Part shown: positions 16,409 to 24,192 of the stretch, piece by piece
Layout of the letters: every line of letters begins with the position of its first letter
How positions within the stretch are numbered: the first letter of the stretch is position 1
DNA from: Sulfurimonas sp.
GTDB taxonomy: Bacteria > Campylobacterota > Campylobacteria > Campylobacterales > Sulfurimonadaceae
Direction: 5' to 3'
Assembly (NCBI GenBank): GCA_027056465.1
Contig: JALUKS010000086.1
Span: forward strand, 1 to 29,499
DNA length: 29,499 bases
Made by a program: the position numbers and the translations under genes
The notes under the pieces: generated by a model
The model's database searches: none
What the model saw: the letters and a program-made list of their open reading frames with translations, nothing else
Told to the model about the DNA's origin: nothing

Positions 16409-17198
16409 CTCTTGTTGTCAACTTTTTCATCTCTTGTACAGCTTCAGCAAGACCTGTAAAAACACTACGAGCTATGATACTCTGCCCGATATTAAGCTCT
16501 GTTATCTCTTCAATCTTCATCATTTCGTGAACATTTTGATAGTTAAGACCATGTCCTGCTGCTACTTCTAATCCAATAGACTTTGCATGAGTTGCTGCAC
16601 TTTGGAGAGCTTCTTTAGCACTCTCTAAACGCTCTTGAAGTTCATAGCGAGGGAGTTCTAACTCTTTGACTGAGTGGTTTGAGTATGGGAGATTTGAGTG
16701 AAGCATTGCCCAAAGATTTGCAAAGAGTCCAGTGTGAAGCTCTACCATCTCAGCACCTAACTCCTTTGCCTTATCCATCGCCTCAATAGTAGGATCTACA
16801 AAAAGAGAAACAGGAACAAAACTATCATGAAGCTGTTCTATAACAAAACGTAACTCCTCTTCGTATCTGAAAACATCAAGTCCACCCTCAGTTGTCACCT
16901 CTTCGCGTTTTTCAGGAACAAGTGTCGCTCGATGTGGGGCTACTTCTGAGACAATAGTAATAATCTCTTTATCTATTGCACACTCTAGGTTTACAGGTAC
17001 TTTTGAGTGCGCCATGATGTTTTTCACATCGCTATCTTGGATATGGCGTCTATCCTCACGAAGGTGAATAGTTATCTGGTCAGCCCCATTTTCACAAGCA
17101 ATATAGAGTGCTTGGAGTATATCTGGGTCATTTACACGTCTCGCTTCACGCAGAACTGCTACATGGTCTATGTTTACACCTAATGTCATTTTACTCAT
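16401..17198 (-). CDS. pdxJ: pyridoxine 5'-phosphate synthase
   Basis: PdxJ condenses 1-deoxyxylulose 5-phosphate with the PdxA product to make pyridoxine 5'-phosphate. Diagnostic motifs are LGVNIDHVAVLREARR at 6–21, ITIHLREDRRHI at about 42–53, a conserved VNLE stretch at about 72 and AAGHGLNY close to the C-terminus. Length (265) fits the Campylobacterota form of this TIM-barrel enzyme. The first ATG is kept because AAAGG lies 8 bases upstream, although a second ATG three codons later is possible. The gene starts 3 bases after the plsC-like gene and overlaps pdxA by 8 bases, so acyltransferase, pdxJ and pdxA form one leftward operon. Confidence 0.95.
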   Translation of the reverse strand: MSKMTLGVNIDHVAVLREARRVNDPDILQALYIACENGADQITIHLREDRRHIQDSDVKNIMAHSKVPVNLECAIDKEIITIVSEVAPHRATLVPEKREEVTTEGGLDVFRYEEELRFVIEQLHDSFVPVSLFVDPTIEAMDKAKELGAEMVELHTGLFANLWAMLHSNLPYSNHSVKELELPRYELQERLESAKEALQSAATHAKSIGLEVAAGHGLNYQNVHEMMKIEEITELNIGQSIIARSVFTGLAEAVQEMKKLTTRDA

Positions 17199-17201
17199 GG
17201 G

Positions 17202-17903
17202 TTATGCCTTTATACTTTTTTTATAAAAAGCTCTGTACTCTTCTTCTATATTTTCGTGAGAGATACTATCTCCAACATGGACAGTAACTACATACTCCTC
17301 TTTATAAGGCGCATTTTTAAATACTTTTTCATTTTTCCCTTCTATGATAACAGGGACTATCGTAAGCTTATTTGCTTTGGCAATTTTCGCTGCACCACTC
17401 TGAAAAGTAGTAACACCCTCACCAGAAAAACGCTCCCCCTCGGGGAACATAAAAAGGTTCATAGTATCTACCTTAGAAAATGTTTTTTTGATGGTTTTAA
17501 AAAATGTTAGTAGTCCACGTTTGTTGTCAAGATCAACGCTAATACAACCACTATACTCAAAAAATTTTCCATAGATTTTTGAGTCAAAGAGTTCTTGTTT
17601 GGCTATCCATGCACCATTTTTTTCTGTACGGGAAAAAACCTCTTCCATCACGATTATATCTAAAAGTGAACGGTGGTTGATTGCATAGAGAATTTTATCT
17701 TCTTTGGGAATGTTACCAATGAGATTTACTTTTATGTTTAAAAAATCAAGTACTTTTTTAGAGTACTCTTGACGATCATGTGAGAGCTGTTCATAGGCAG
17801 GTTTGAGTGTAATAAATGGGTGAAAAAATGTTTTTTTGAAGATTTTAATATACTTAAGCCCTAGCTTAATCATAAATATAAATTTACCAATATTTTTTAG
17901 CAT
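17202..17903 (-). CDS. plsC: 1-acyl-glycerol-3-phosphate acyltransferase-like protein (PlsC family)
   Basis: This 233-residue protein carries the acyltransferase signatures: block I NHRSLLD with H77 and D82 (HX4D), block III FPEGERFSG at about 153–161, and block IV VPVIIEG at about 183–189. PlsC enzymes acylate lysophosphatidate at the inner face of the cytoplasmic membrane during phospholipid synthesis. The N-terminal 30 residues are hydrophobic and basic and could anchor it to the membrane. Relation to a specific acyl acceptor is inferred from the family only. It has an AAAGG ribosome site and a TATAAT box 26 bases before the start, and it leads the pdxJ–pdxA operon. Confidence 0.85.
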   Translation of the reverse strand: MLKNIGKFIFMIKLGLKYIKIFKKTFFHPFITLKPAYEQLSHDRQEYSKKVLDFLNIKVNLIGNIPKEDKILYAINHRSLLDIIVMEEVFSRTEKNGAWIAKQELFDSKIYGKFFEYSGCISVDLDNKRGLLTFFKTIKKTFSKVDTMNLFMFPEGERFSGEGVTTFQSGAAKIAKANKLTIVPVIIEGKNEKVFKNAPYKEEYVVTVHVGDSISHENIEEEYRAFYKKSIKA

Positions 17904-17928
17904 GTCGTACCTTTTTTATAATAAAAAG

Positions 17929-17934
17929 ATTATA
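17929..17934 (-). promoter_or_regulatory. -10 box before the plsC–pdxJ–pdxA operon
   Basis: On the minus strand this reads TATAAT (preceded by TTTTTAGC), 26 bases upstream of the plsC-like start and just downstream of the small lipoprotein gene. Confidence 0.55.
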
Positions 17935-17956
17935 GCTAAAAAATATTAATGTTTTT

Positions 17957-18067
17957 CTACTTATGGCTAGTTCTATAACGAGGGTCTTGATAGTCTGGTT
18001 TGTCACAACCAGAAAAAAGACTCATAGTAGTAAGTGCTAAAATTGTTACTAAAATAAATGATTTCAT
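17957..18067 (-). CDS. 36-residue lipoprotein downstream of ppk2
   Basis: A small open frame of 36 codons plus TAG. The product begins with a basic residue, a hydrophobic core (FILVTILALTTMSLF) and a lipobox LFSGC with Cys at position 21, then only about 15 polar residues (DKPDYQDPRYRTSHK). This is the arrangement of a signal-peptidase II lipoprotein, leaving a mature peptide of about 16 residues. The ATG has a perfect AAGGAG about 10 bases upstream, and the gene begins 14 bases after the ppk2 stop on the same strand, so it is likely co-transcribed with ppk2. No family is recognised; Tyr, Pro and Arg dominate the mature part. Confidence 0.7.
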   Translation of the reverse strand: MKSFILVTILALTTMSLFSGCDKPDYQDPRYRTSHK

Positions 18068-18081
18068 TATCTCTGCTCCTT

Positions 18082-19020
18082 TTATTGTTGTTTTTTAAGA
18101 GTCATTTCTGTCTCCATAATCTTTATTTCATCATTGGCATGGATACGAATATCATTATCGGCTTTAAGTTTTTTCTTACTTACTTTATCTGGATAATCCA
18201 TATGTGTCAATATATGCTTGATACAGTTGATACGAGCTTTTTTCTTGTTGTCTGAACGGATAACTGTCCAAGGTGCATACTCTGTGTGAGATGCTAAAAG
18301 CATAGAGTATTTCGCAATAGTGTACTTATCCCATAGACCTTGTGACTTCTCATCAACTGGTGAGAGCTTATACTGCTTGAGTGGATCGGTACGGCGTTTG
18401 TCAAAACGTTTTTTCTGTTCATCTTTTGATACTGAAAAGTAGAACTTAAAAATCGTAATATTAGAGTTGATAAGCATCTTTTCAAACTCAGGAACTTCAT
18501 GTAAGAACTCTTTGTGTTCTTCTTGTGTACAAAAGCCCATAACAGGCTCAACTCCACCACGGTTATACCAGCTTCTATCAAAGAGAACTATCTCTCCTGC
18601 TGATGGTAAATAGTGTGAGTATCTTTGGAAATACCATTGTGACTTTTCAATATCACTTGGTTTATCAAGTGCAACAACTCTTGCACCACGTGGATTGAGG
18701 TGCTCTGTAATACGTTTGATAGTACCACCTTTACCTGCTGCATCACGACCCTCAAAAATCATCAGAACTTTTTTACCAGTATCTTTGATATGGTTTTGCA
18801 TCTTTAGAAGCTCTATCTGAAGATTTTTTAATTCACTCTCATACTGTAAAACTTCATCTTTTACCCAGACAGCTACTCTCTTTTTACCATCTTTTTTTGA
18901 GTGTTTCTCAGATTCACGTCTATTTTGTTCATCAGAGAGTCTTCTGTCTTCATGGATTATCTCTTCAAGCACAGCCTTATCATCTAACTCTGAATCTATC
19001 ATTTTTCTTTTTGAACTCAT
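18082..19020 (-). CDS. ppk2: polyphosphate kinase 2
   Basis: PPK2 transfers phosphate between polyphosphate and nucleotides, in most members making NTPs from NDPs. The 312-residue protein has a Walker A loop GRDAAGKGG at 91–99, Walker B with FDRSWYNRGG at 147–156, and lid-region arginines in KKRFDKRRTDPLKQYKLSP. These match the one-domain PPK2 family, probably class I. The first 80 residues are charged and predicted helical and coiled. It starts with AAGGAA 7 bases upstream. The cytoplasmic DUF255 gene lies 18 bases upstream and the small lipoprotein gene 14 bases downstream, all on the minus strand. Nucleotide preference cannot be read. Confidence 0.92.
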   Translation of the reverse strand: MSSKRKMIDSELDDKAVLEEIIHEDRRLSDEQNRRESEKHSKKDGKKRVAVWVKDEVLQYESELKNLQIELLKMQNHIKDTGKKVLMIFEGRDAAGKGGTIKRITEHLNPRGARVVALDKPSDIEKSQWYFQRYSHYLPSAGEIVLFDRSWYNRGGVEPVMGFCTQEEHKEFLHEVPEFEKMLINSNITIFKFYFSVSKDEQKKRFDKRRTDPLKQYKLSPVDEKSQGLWDKYTIAKYSMLLASHTEYAPWTVIRSDNKKKARINCIKHILTHMDYPDKVSKKKLKADNDIRIHANDEIKIMETEMTLKKQQ

Positions 19021-19038
19021 TAAATTTCCTTATATAAA

Positions 19039-20979
19039 TTAAAAACTACTTTTTAAGAGAGCATTGACTTTTTGAACATCTGTCGTATTTGCAAAACAAC
19101 TCTTATCTCCACAAATCATAAAACCATCCTCTGCACTTGCTTTATAAAGTACAAAAGGATAAGTAATTTTTGCTAACTCATAAGAGTTGTTTTGAATGTT
19201 TTCAAGTTTAGCTTTTACAATTCTATCACCCTTAACATAACGTAAGGCTTGTGTGAGCATAAAAGGGGAATAAATTGGCTTACGACCTAGCTCATAAGAG
19301 TTGTACTCCATAGTTTTAAATGCGAAATGTGTGTATTTCTCATCTTCAAGGAGAGTTCCTAACGTAAGAAGAACATCTATCATGACACTCAGTGAACTTG
19401 TGTAAGTGTTATCTGTTATCTCAGCTTTGGTAACAAATTCTCCTACACTAAAGTTCCAAACACCCTTTTCATAGAACTCTTCAAGAGCCTTGTTGGCAAA
19501 TCTTTGTGCATGGATAAGATAAATCTCCTCTTGAGTATATTTGTAAGCAGATAGAAGAGCTTGTGCTATAAACGCATAGTCCTCTAAAAATGCTACAACT
19601 TTTGGCTCTTTATGGATGAGTGTTGTATGGTAAAGCACACCATCTAAAAACATAGTCTCAAGGAGTTTGTCAAGATGCTTAATAGCCCTTAGTGTGTATT
19701 TTGAATCTACAGAACCCAGTTTAAACATCGCATTTATCATCATCCCAGACCAAGAAGTTTGTACTTTTTTATCTATGAATGGGTACTCGCGTTGAGAGCG
19801 AAGAGCGCTAAGATGTGTTTTTACTTCACTAAACCACTTAGGCACTACACCATTTTCGAAACGGATAATATTTTTACCCTCAAAATTTCCTTCAGGAGTA
19901 ACAGACATCTGTGCAAGTTTGCTCTCTACATTCTCTATCTTCGCTTCACTTAAAATTTCTGCAACTTCCTCATAAGAGTAGACAAAATATTTTCCCTCTT
20001 CACCCTCAGTGTCGGCATCACTAGCAGAGTAAAAGAGATCATCTTCGCACATAAAGTTGTACCAGAAGTCTGCACACTCTTTGGCAGTGTTGAGATGTGT
20101 CTCATCTCCATAAGTAAGATAAGAGTCCGTGTAAACACCAGCAAGTAGGGCATTATCATAAAGCATCTTCTCAAAGTGAGGCACTATCCACTCTTCATCT
20201 GTAGAGTAGCGACAAAATCCACCATCTACGAGATCATACATTCCACCTTTTTTCATGGCGTTTAGAGTTTGTTCAAACATCGCTTTTGCACTTTTATCAT
20301 CATAGAGTCTATCTATAGTAAGGAGAGTGTTCAGTGTAGAAGCATGAGGAAATTTCGGTTTTATAGAAAAGCCACCATTTCTTGTGTCAAAGTTATTTTT
20401 TGCTTGAAGCATGAAGTTTTTTGTGAAATCCTCTTTGAGAACTGTTGCCTCTTTTGGATGTTCAACATGGTTTAAAAAGCCTTCCACCTCATCAGCATTT
20501 TTAAAAAGCTGTGCATCATTTGCACTTACTTTGTTAGCGATGAGAGTAGTAAGCTCTTTAAAGCCCATGCCCTCTATAGTTCCAGTGTTAGACTCAGGGG
20601 GAATGTAAGTTCCTGCAAAAAATGGTTTATTTTGTGGTGTACAAAAAATACTTGTAGGCCAACCACCAGCACGTCGGTTGAGGAGTTGGTGTACCTCTTG
20701 GTAGTGCTTGTCGATGTCAGGACGCTCTTCTCTATCTACTTTTATACAAATAAAGCCTGCATTTAAAATATCTGCACACTCTGCGTTTTCAAAAACTGTT
20801 TCTTCCATCACATGACACCAGTGACAAGAGCTATAGCCAATACTAATAAATATAGCTTTGTTCTCTTTTTCTGCTAATTCAAATGCTTCATGACACCACG
20901 GCCACCAATCGACTGGATTCTCTTTATGTTGTTGAAGATAAGGGCTATCTTCTTTTTTTAATCTGTTTGACATTTTCAT
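19039..20979 (-). CDS. cytoplasmic DUF255 / thioredoxin-fold protein (YyaL-like)
   Basis: A 646-residue paralogue of the protein at 11290–13212, but without a signal peptide, so probably cytoplasmic. It shows SPYLQQHKENPVDWWPW at 12–28, C52-H-W-C55 in SSCHWCHVME, VDREERPDID, GGWPTSIF, then the alpha/alpha-barrel part with GGFCRYS, PHFEKMLYDNALL and YSASDADTEGEEGKY. A C-terminal CX4C (ICGDKSCF) is also present. The family is widespread and often called thioredoxin domain-containing; its reaction is unsettled. An ATG two codons later (20973) has better spacing from an AGAG sequence and may be the true start. It leads a probable ppk2–lipoprotein transcript and is divergent from dsbD. Confidence 0.88.
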   Translation of the reverse strand: MKMSNRLKKEDSPYLQQHKENPVDWWPWCHEAFELAEKENKAIFISIGYSSCHWCHVMEETVFENAECADILNAGFICIKVDREERPDIDKHYQEVHQLLNRRAGGWPTSIFCTPQNKPFFAGTYIPPESNTGTIEGMGFKELTTLIANKVSANDAQLFKNADEVEGFLNHVEHPKEATVLKEDFTKNFMLQAKNNFDTRNGGFSIKPKFPHASTLNTLLTIDRLYDDKSAKAMFEQTLNAMKKGGMYDLVDGGFCRYSTDEEWIVPHFEKMLYDNALLAGVYTDSYLTYGDETHLNTAKECADFWYNFMCEDDLFYSASDADTEGEEGKYFVYSYEEVAEILSEAKIENVESKLAQMSVTPEGNFEGKNIIRFENGVVPKWFSEVKTHLSALRSQREYPFIDKKVQTSWSGMMINAMFKLGSVDSKYTLRAIKHLDKLLETMFLDGVLYHTTLIHKEPKVVAFLEDYAFIAQALLSAYKYTQEEIYLIHAQRFANKALEEFYEKGVWNFSVGEFVTKAEITDNTYTSSLSVMIDVLLTLGTLLEDEKYTHFAFKTMEYNSYELGRKPIYSPFMLTQALRYVKGDRIVKAKLENIQNNSYELAKITYPFVLYKASAEDGFMICGDKSCFANTTDVQKVNALLKSSF

Positions 20980-21031
20980 TCTCTAGTAATTTAATTTTAC
21001 AGTAGAGTAAGATAAATTCTATTGTATTAAG

Positions 21032-21045
21032 CTTAAATATTTAAG
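21032..21045. repeat. 14-base perfect palindrome in the DUF255/dsbD divergent region
   Basis: CTTAAATATTTAAG is its own reverse complement. It lies between the two divergent genes, just upstream of two TATAAT boxes (21047–21052 and 21055–21060). It could be an operator, but AT-rich intergenic DNA yields such palindromes by chance. Confidence 0.3.
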
Positions 21046-21054
21046 TTATAATGA

Positions 21055-21060
21055 TATAAT
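21055..21060 (+). promoter_or_regulatory. -10 box before dsbD
   Basis: TATAAT lies 18 bases before the dsbD ATG. A second TATAAT at 21047–21052, 26 bases before the ATG, leaves a more normal leader for the AAAGG ribosome site at about 21066–21070 and may be the one used. Confidence 0.5.
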
Positions 21061-21078
21061 TATTAGAAAGGTTCTTAT

Positions 21079-22809
21079 ATGAAATATATTTCAAAACTCT
21101 CTTTACTTCTTCTCTTCTCGTTCACTTATCTCTACTCAAGTAGTTTTCTTATGCCAAATGAGGCTTTTAAACCCTATGCAAAACTTAATGATGCTATGCA
21201 AGTCGTAGCTGGTGTAAAAATAGCAGATGAAATTTATCTTTATGAAAATAAAGTTTCCGTAAAGATAAAAGGTGATACTTTTCAGGTGGCTAAGGTTGAA
21301 AAACCTCAAGCAGTAGAGCATCATGGAGATAGGGTTTTTCGTACCTCTCCAAAGTTTCTTATAACACTCAAAAACACTCAGAACTTAATAGGTAAGCAGA
21401 ATATTACTGTTGTTGTCTCTTATCAGGGGTGTTCCGATAAGGGTCTCTGTTACTCTCCTATGACAAAAGAGTTCCCACTTGTTATAGATAGTGCAAAATT
21501 AGGTGAGAAAAGAGTAGCACCAAAGAGTGAACTCTCCAAAACAGATTTGATAGCAGACACTATAAAGTCAGGCAATATCATGGTAATTCTGCTCACATTT
21601 TTAGGATTTGGTCTTCTTCTTGCGATGACACCTTGCGTTTTTCCTATGATTCCTATCATCTCTGGTCTCATTATCTCTCAAGGTAAAGGAGTCACAACTC
21701 GAAAAGCATTTACACTCTCTGTTGTCTATGTTCTTGCTATGGCAGTTGCTTACACTATAGCAGGTATTTTAGCAGGTCTCTTCGGCTCAAACATACAAGT
21801 AGCCCTACAAACGCCGTGGGTTATCTACTCTTTTAGTATGCTTTTTGTGGCACTCGCGTTTAGTATGTTTGGTTTTTATGAGCTGAAACTTCCTCATGCA
21901 CTTGTAGCAAAAGTGAGTAAAAAAGGGCAGGGCGGTGGTTATGTTGGTGTGGCTGTTATGGGGTTTTTATCGGCACTTATAGTTGGTCCTTGTGTGGCTG
22001 CTCCTCTTGCGGGTGCTTTAGTTTACATCGGACAGACTGGTGATGCCGTTCTTGGTGGATTGGCTCTTTTTTCTATGAGTATCGGTATGGGATTACCTCT
22101 TATCGTTGTTGGTGTAACTGCAGGTAAATTTATGCCAAAACCAGGGGCTTGGATGAGTATGGTAATGGCTATTTTTGGTGTTGTTATGCTTGGCGTGGCT
22201 ATATGGATGTTAGGAAAAATAGTCGATTCTTCTATCATTACTCTTCTCTATGGATTTTTGGGTATCGGTTTTTCTATCTACTTAGGTCTCTTTGCGTCTA
22301 AAGAGCATATATTTAAAAAGAGTGTAGCCGTGATACTCTTTATATACTCTCTCTCTCTTATGTTGAGTTTTTTAGCAGGTGCTACGAGTATGATACACCC
22401 TTTGGGGTTTTTAAATAGACCTACAGAAACATCTCTGGAGAAAACGCCATCAAAAAAACTTCACTTTAAAGTGGTCACTTCTTTAGCACAACTAGATAGT
22501 CTGCTTGAGGCAAATAGAGGTAAAAAAGTACTTTTAGATTTTTCAGCTGAGTGGTGCAGTGCTTGTAAAGAGTTTAGTGAGATAACTTTTGCTAATCCTG
22601 CTGTTATAGCGAAGATGAATGAGTTTGTTCTTGTTCGTGCTGATGTTACAAAAAATGGTGCAGATGAGAAAGCACTAAGTAAAAAGTATGGAGTTTTCGG
22701 ACCTCCAGCTATTATTTTCTTTGATAAAAACCATAGAGTGAAAAACTCTAAAACAGTTATTGGCTACATGGAACCAAAACCATTTTTAGAAGAGTTAAAC
22801 TCTCTGTAA
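21079..22809 (+). CDS. dsbD: thiol:disulfide interchange protein DsbD
   Basis: DsbD carries electrons from cytoplasmic thioredoxin across the inner membrane to periplasmic thiol proteins. All three redox modules are present in 576 residues. After a signal peptide (about 1–20) comes the periplasmic alpha domain with C118 and C124 in QGCSDKGLCYSP. The membrane core (about 165–440, about eight segments) has C186 in MTPCVFPMIP and C305 in VGPCVAAPLAG. The C-terminal thioredoxin domain has W492-C-S-A-C496. It stands alone, with a -10 box and ribosome site upstream. It is divergent from a DUF255 gene with a CHWC motif, which may share its redox setting. It faces the helicase gene across a short hairpin. 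Confidence 0.95.
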   Translation: MKYISKLSLLLLFSFTYLYSSSFLMPNEAFKPYAKLNDAMQVVAGVKIADEIYLYENKVSVKIKGDTFQVAKVEKPQAVEHHGDRVFRTSPKFLITLKNTQNLIGKQNITVVVSYQGCSDKGLCYSPMTKEFPLVIDSAKLGEKRVAPKSELSKTDLIADTIKSGNIMVILLTFLGFGLLLAMTPCVFPMIPIISGLIISQGKGVTTRKAFTLSVVYVLAMAVAYTIAGILAGLFGSNIQVALQTPWVIYSFSMLFVALAFSMFGFYELKLPHALVAKVSKKGQGGGYVGVAVMGFLSALIVGPCVAAPLAGALVYIGQTGDAVLGGLALFSMSIGMGLPLIVVGVTAGKFMPKPGAWMSMVMAIFGVVMLGVAIWMLGKIVDSSIITLLYGFLGIGFSIYLGLFASKEHIFKKSVAVILFIYSLSLMLSFLAGATSMIHPLGFLNRPTETSLEKTPSKKLHFKVVTSLAQLDSLLEANRGKKVLLDFSAEWCSACKEFSEITFANPAVIAKMNEFVLVRADVTKNGADEKALSKKYGVFGPPAIIFFDKNHRVKNSKTVIGYMEPKPFLEELNSL

Positions 22810-22817
22810 AATAGCGA

Positions 22818-22835
22818 TACCGACTTCAGTCGGTA
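22818..22835. terminator. hairpin between convergent dsbD and rhlE
   Basis: TACCGACT and AGTCGGTA (22818–22825 and 22828–22835) form a GC-containing stem with a very small loop, more likely 7 pairs with a TTCA loop. It lies in the 29 bases between the two stops. On the minus strand TATTTT follows a few bases later, so it suits the helicase transcript better than dsbD. Confidence 0.55.
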
Positions 22836-22838
22836 AGA

Positions 22839-24101
22839 CTATCTTCTTCCTCCATTTCTCCCACCGTTTCTGTTGCCACCACCATTGCGACTACCACCAC
22901 CACGAGGTTTGTTTCTCGCTCCACGGTTACCACCCATATTGATAGGTTCAGCTTTGATGCTTGGATCTGGTTTGAAACCTTTAATCCAAACTTTTGGAAT
23001 ATCTTTTTTGATAAGTTTTTCAATACCTGCTAAAAAATCATCCTCATCCACACAGACAAGACTTATAGCCTCACCCTTGTTCCCAGCACGACCAGTTCGA
23101 CCGATACGGTGAACATAATCTTCACTTACATTTGGAAGCTCGAAGTTCACCACATGAGGGAGTTGGTCTATGTCTATTCCACGAGCAGCGATGTCCGTTG
23201 CCACAAGTACTTTAACCTTTCCTGCTTTAAAGTCTGCAAGGGATTTTGTTCTTGCGTTTTGGCTCTTGTTTCCATGGATGGCAGCAGAGGAGATACCATC
23301 AGTCTCAAGCTGACCACTGAGGCGATTTGCTCCATGTTTTGTGCGAGTAAATACTAAAACCTGTTGCCAATCTCCCTCTTTTATGAGGTGTGTAAGAAGC
23401 TCGCGTTTACGAGTTTTATCTACATGATAGACAGCTTGTTCTACTATCTCGCTTGAAGCATTTGTTCTTGCTACCTCTATAAGAGTAGGGGATTTGAGAA
23501 ACTGGTTTGAGAGTTTTTTGATGTCGTTTGAGTATGTTGCTGAGAAAAGTAGTGTTTGGCGATTTGTTGGGAGAACGGCTATCACTTTTTTGATGTCATT
23601 GACAAACCCCATATCGAGCATTCTATCTGCTTCATCAAGGATGAGAAAATCTACATGAGAGAGGTCGATACTCTTTTGTGAAATATGGTCAAGCAATCGC
23701 CCAGGTGTTGCTACAACGATATCAACACCTCTGCGAAGTGCTACGAGTTGTGGGTTTATCTTCACACCACCAAAAATGACTGTAGATGTGTAGTCCGTAT
23801 GCTTTGCATAGAGTCGCACACTCTCTTCAACCTGTGCAGCAAGTTCTCGCGTTGGTGCTAAGATAAGTGCTTTTATGTGGCGTTTGCCTTTATGGTTCTC
23901 TTTTGAGCGAAGAAATAGCTCAAGCATAGGGAGGGTAAAACCAGCAGTTTTTCCTGTTCCTGTTTGCGCACCAGCGAGGATGTCTTTGCGTTTAAGAATA
24001 ACGGGAATCGCTTGTTCTTGGATAGGTGTCGGGTTTTCGTACCCTTGTTCTTTGATGGCCTTGAGCAGTAGTTTGTTAAGTCCTAAGTCGTTAAATGTCA
24101 T
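22839..24101 (-). CDS. rhlE: DEAD-box RNA helicase, RhlE type
   Basis: An ATP-dependent RNA helicase probably used in RNA folding, ribosome assembly or decay. Counting from the start I chose, motifs are the Q motif region PTPIQEQ (about 25–31), Walker A AQTGTGKT (45–52), PTREL (83–87), DEAD (156–159), SAT (187–189), ATDIAARGID (about 301–310) and HRIGRTGR (331–338). The tail is rich in Gly, Arg and Asn, like RNA-binding RGG tails. The ATG at 24101 is preferred over the one 10 codons upstream because it has AGGA before it and because a TATAAT box at 24115–24120 lies between the two. Length is then 420. The divergent neighbour is a degenerate helicase-like protein. Confidence 0.93.
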   Translation of the reverse strand: MTFNDLGLNKLLLKAIKEQGYENPTPIQEQAIPVILKRKDILAGAQTGTGKTAGFTLPMLELFLRSKENHKGKRHIKALILAPTRELAAQVEESVRLYAKHTDYTSTVIFGGVKINPQLVALRRGVDIVVATPGRLLDHISQKSIDLSHVDFLILDEADRMLDMGFVNDIKKVIAVLPTNRQTLLFSATYSNDIKKLSNQFLKSPTLIEVARTNASSEIVEQAVYHVDKTRKRELLTHLIKEGDWQQVLVFTRTKHGANRLSGQLETDGISSAAIHGNKSQNARTKSLADFKAGKVKVLVATDIAARGIDIDQLPHVVNFELPNVSEDYVHRIGRTGRAGNKGEAISLVCVDEDDFLAGIEKLIKKDIPKVWIKGFKPDPSIKAEPINMGGNRGARNKPRGGGSRNGGGNRNGGRNGGRR

Positions 24102-24114
24102 AAATTTCCTATTT

Positions 24115-24120
24115 ATTATA
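24115..24120 (-). promoter_or_regulatory. -10 box before the DEAD-box helicase gene
   Basis: Minus-strand TATAAT, 13 bases upstream of the ATG at 24101. It would place the transcript start between this ATG and the upstream in-frame ATG at 24131, supporting the shorter protein. Confidence 0.5.
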
Positions 24121-24158
24121 ATATTCTTCATAATAGCATAATTTTTGGTTTATATGGC

Positions 24159-24164
24159 TATAAT
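24159..24164 (+). promoter_or_regulatory. -10 box before the helicase-like gene
   Basis: TATAAT 28 bases before the ATG at 24193, with AGGA at 24181–24184 as ribosome site. Confidence 0.55.
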
Positions 24165-24192
24165 TTCATAATTAATATTTAGGATACAATAT

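Noticed and set aside
22826..23023. Second minus-strand frame and repeat-like DNA over the helicase tail
   Set aside because: It is the Gly/Arg/Asn-codon repeat of the helicase C-terminus read in another frame; the repeats are irregular and coding, not a CRISPR or tandem array.
24101..24131. Upstream ATG giving a 10-residue longer DEAD-box helicase
   Set aside because: The TATAAT box lies between the two ATGs, the upstream one has no ribosome site, and helicases of this family begin near MTFNDLGL.
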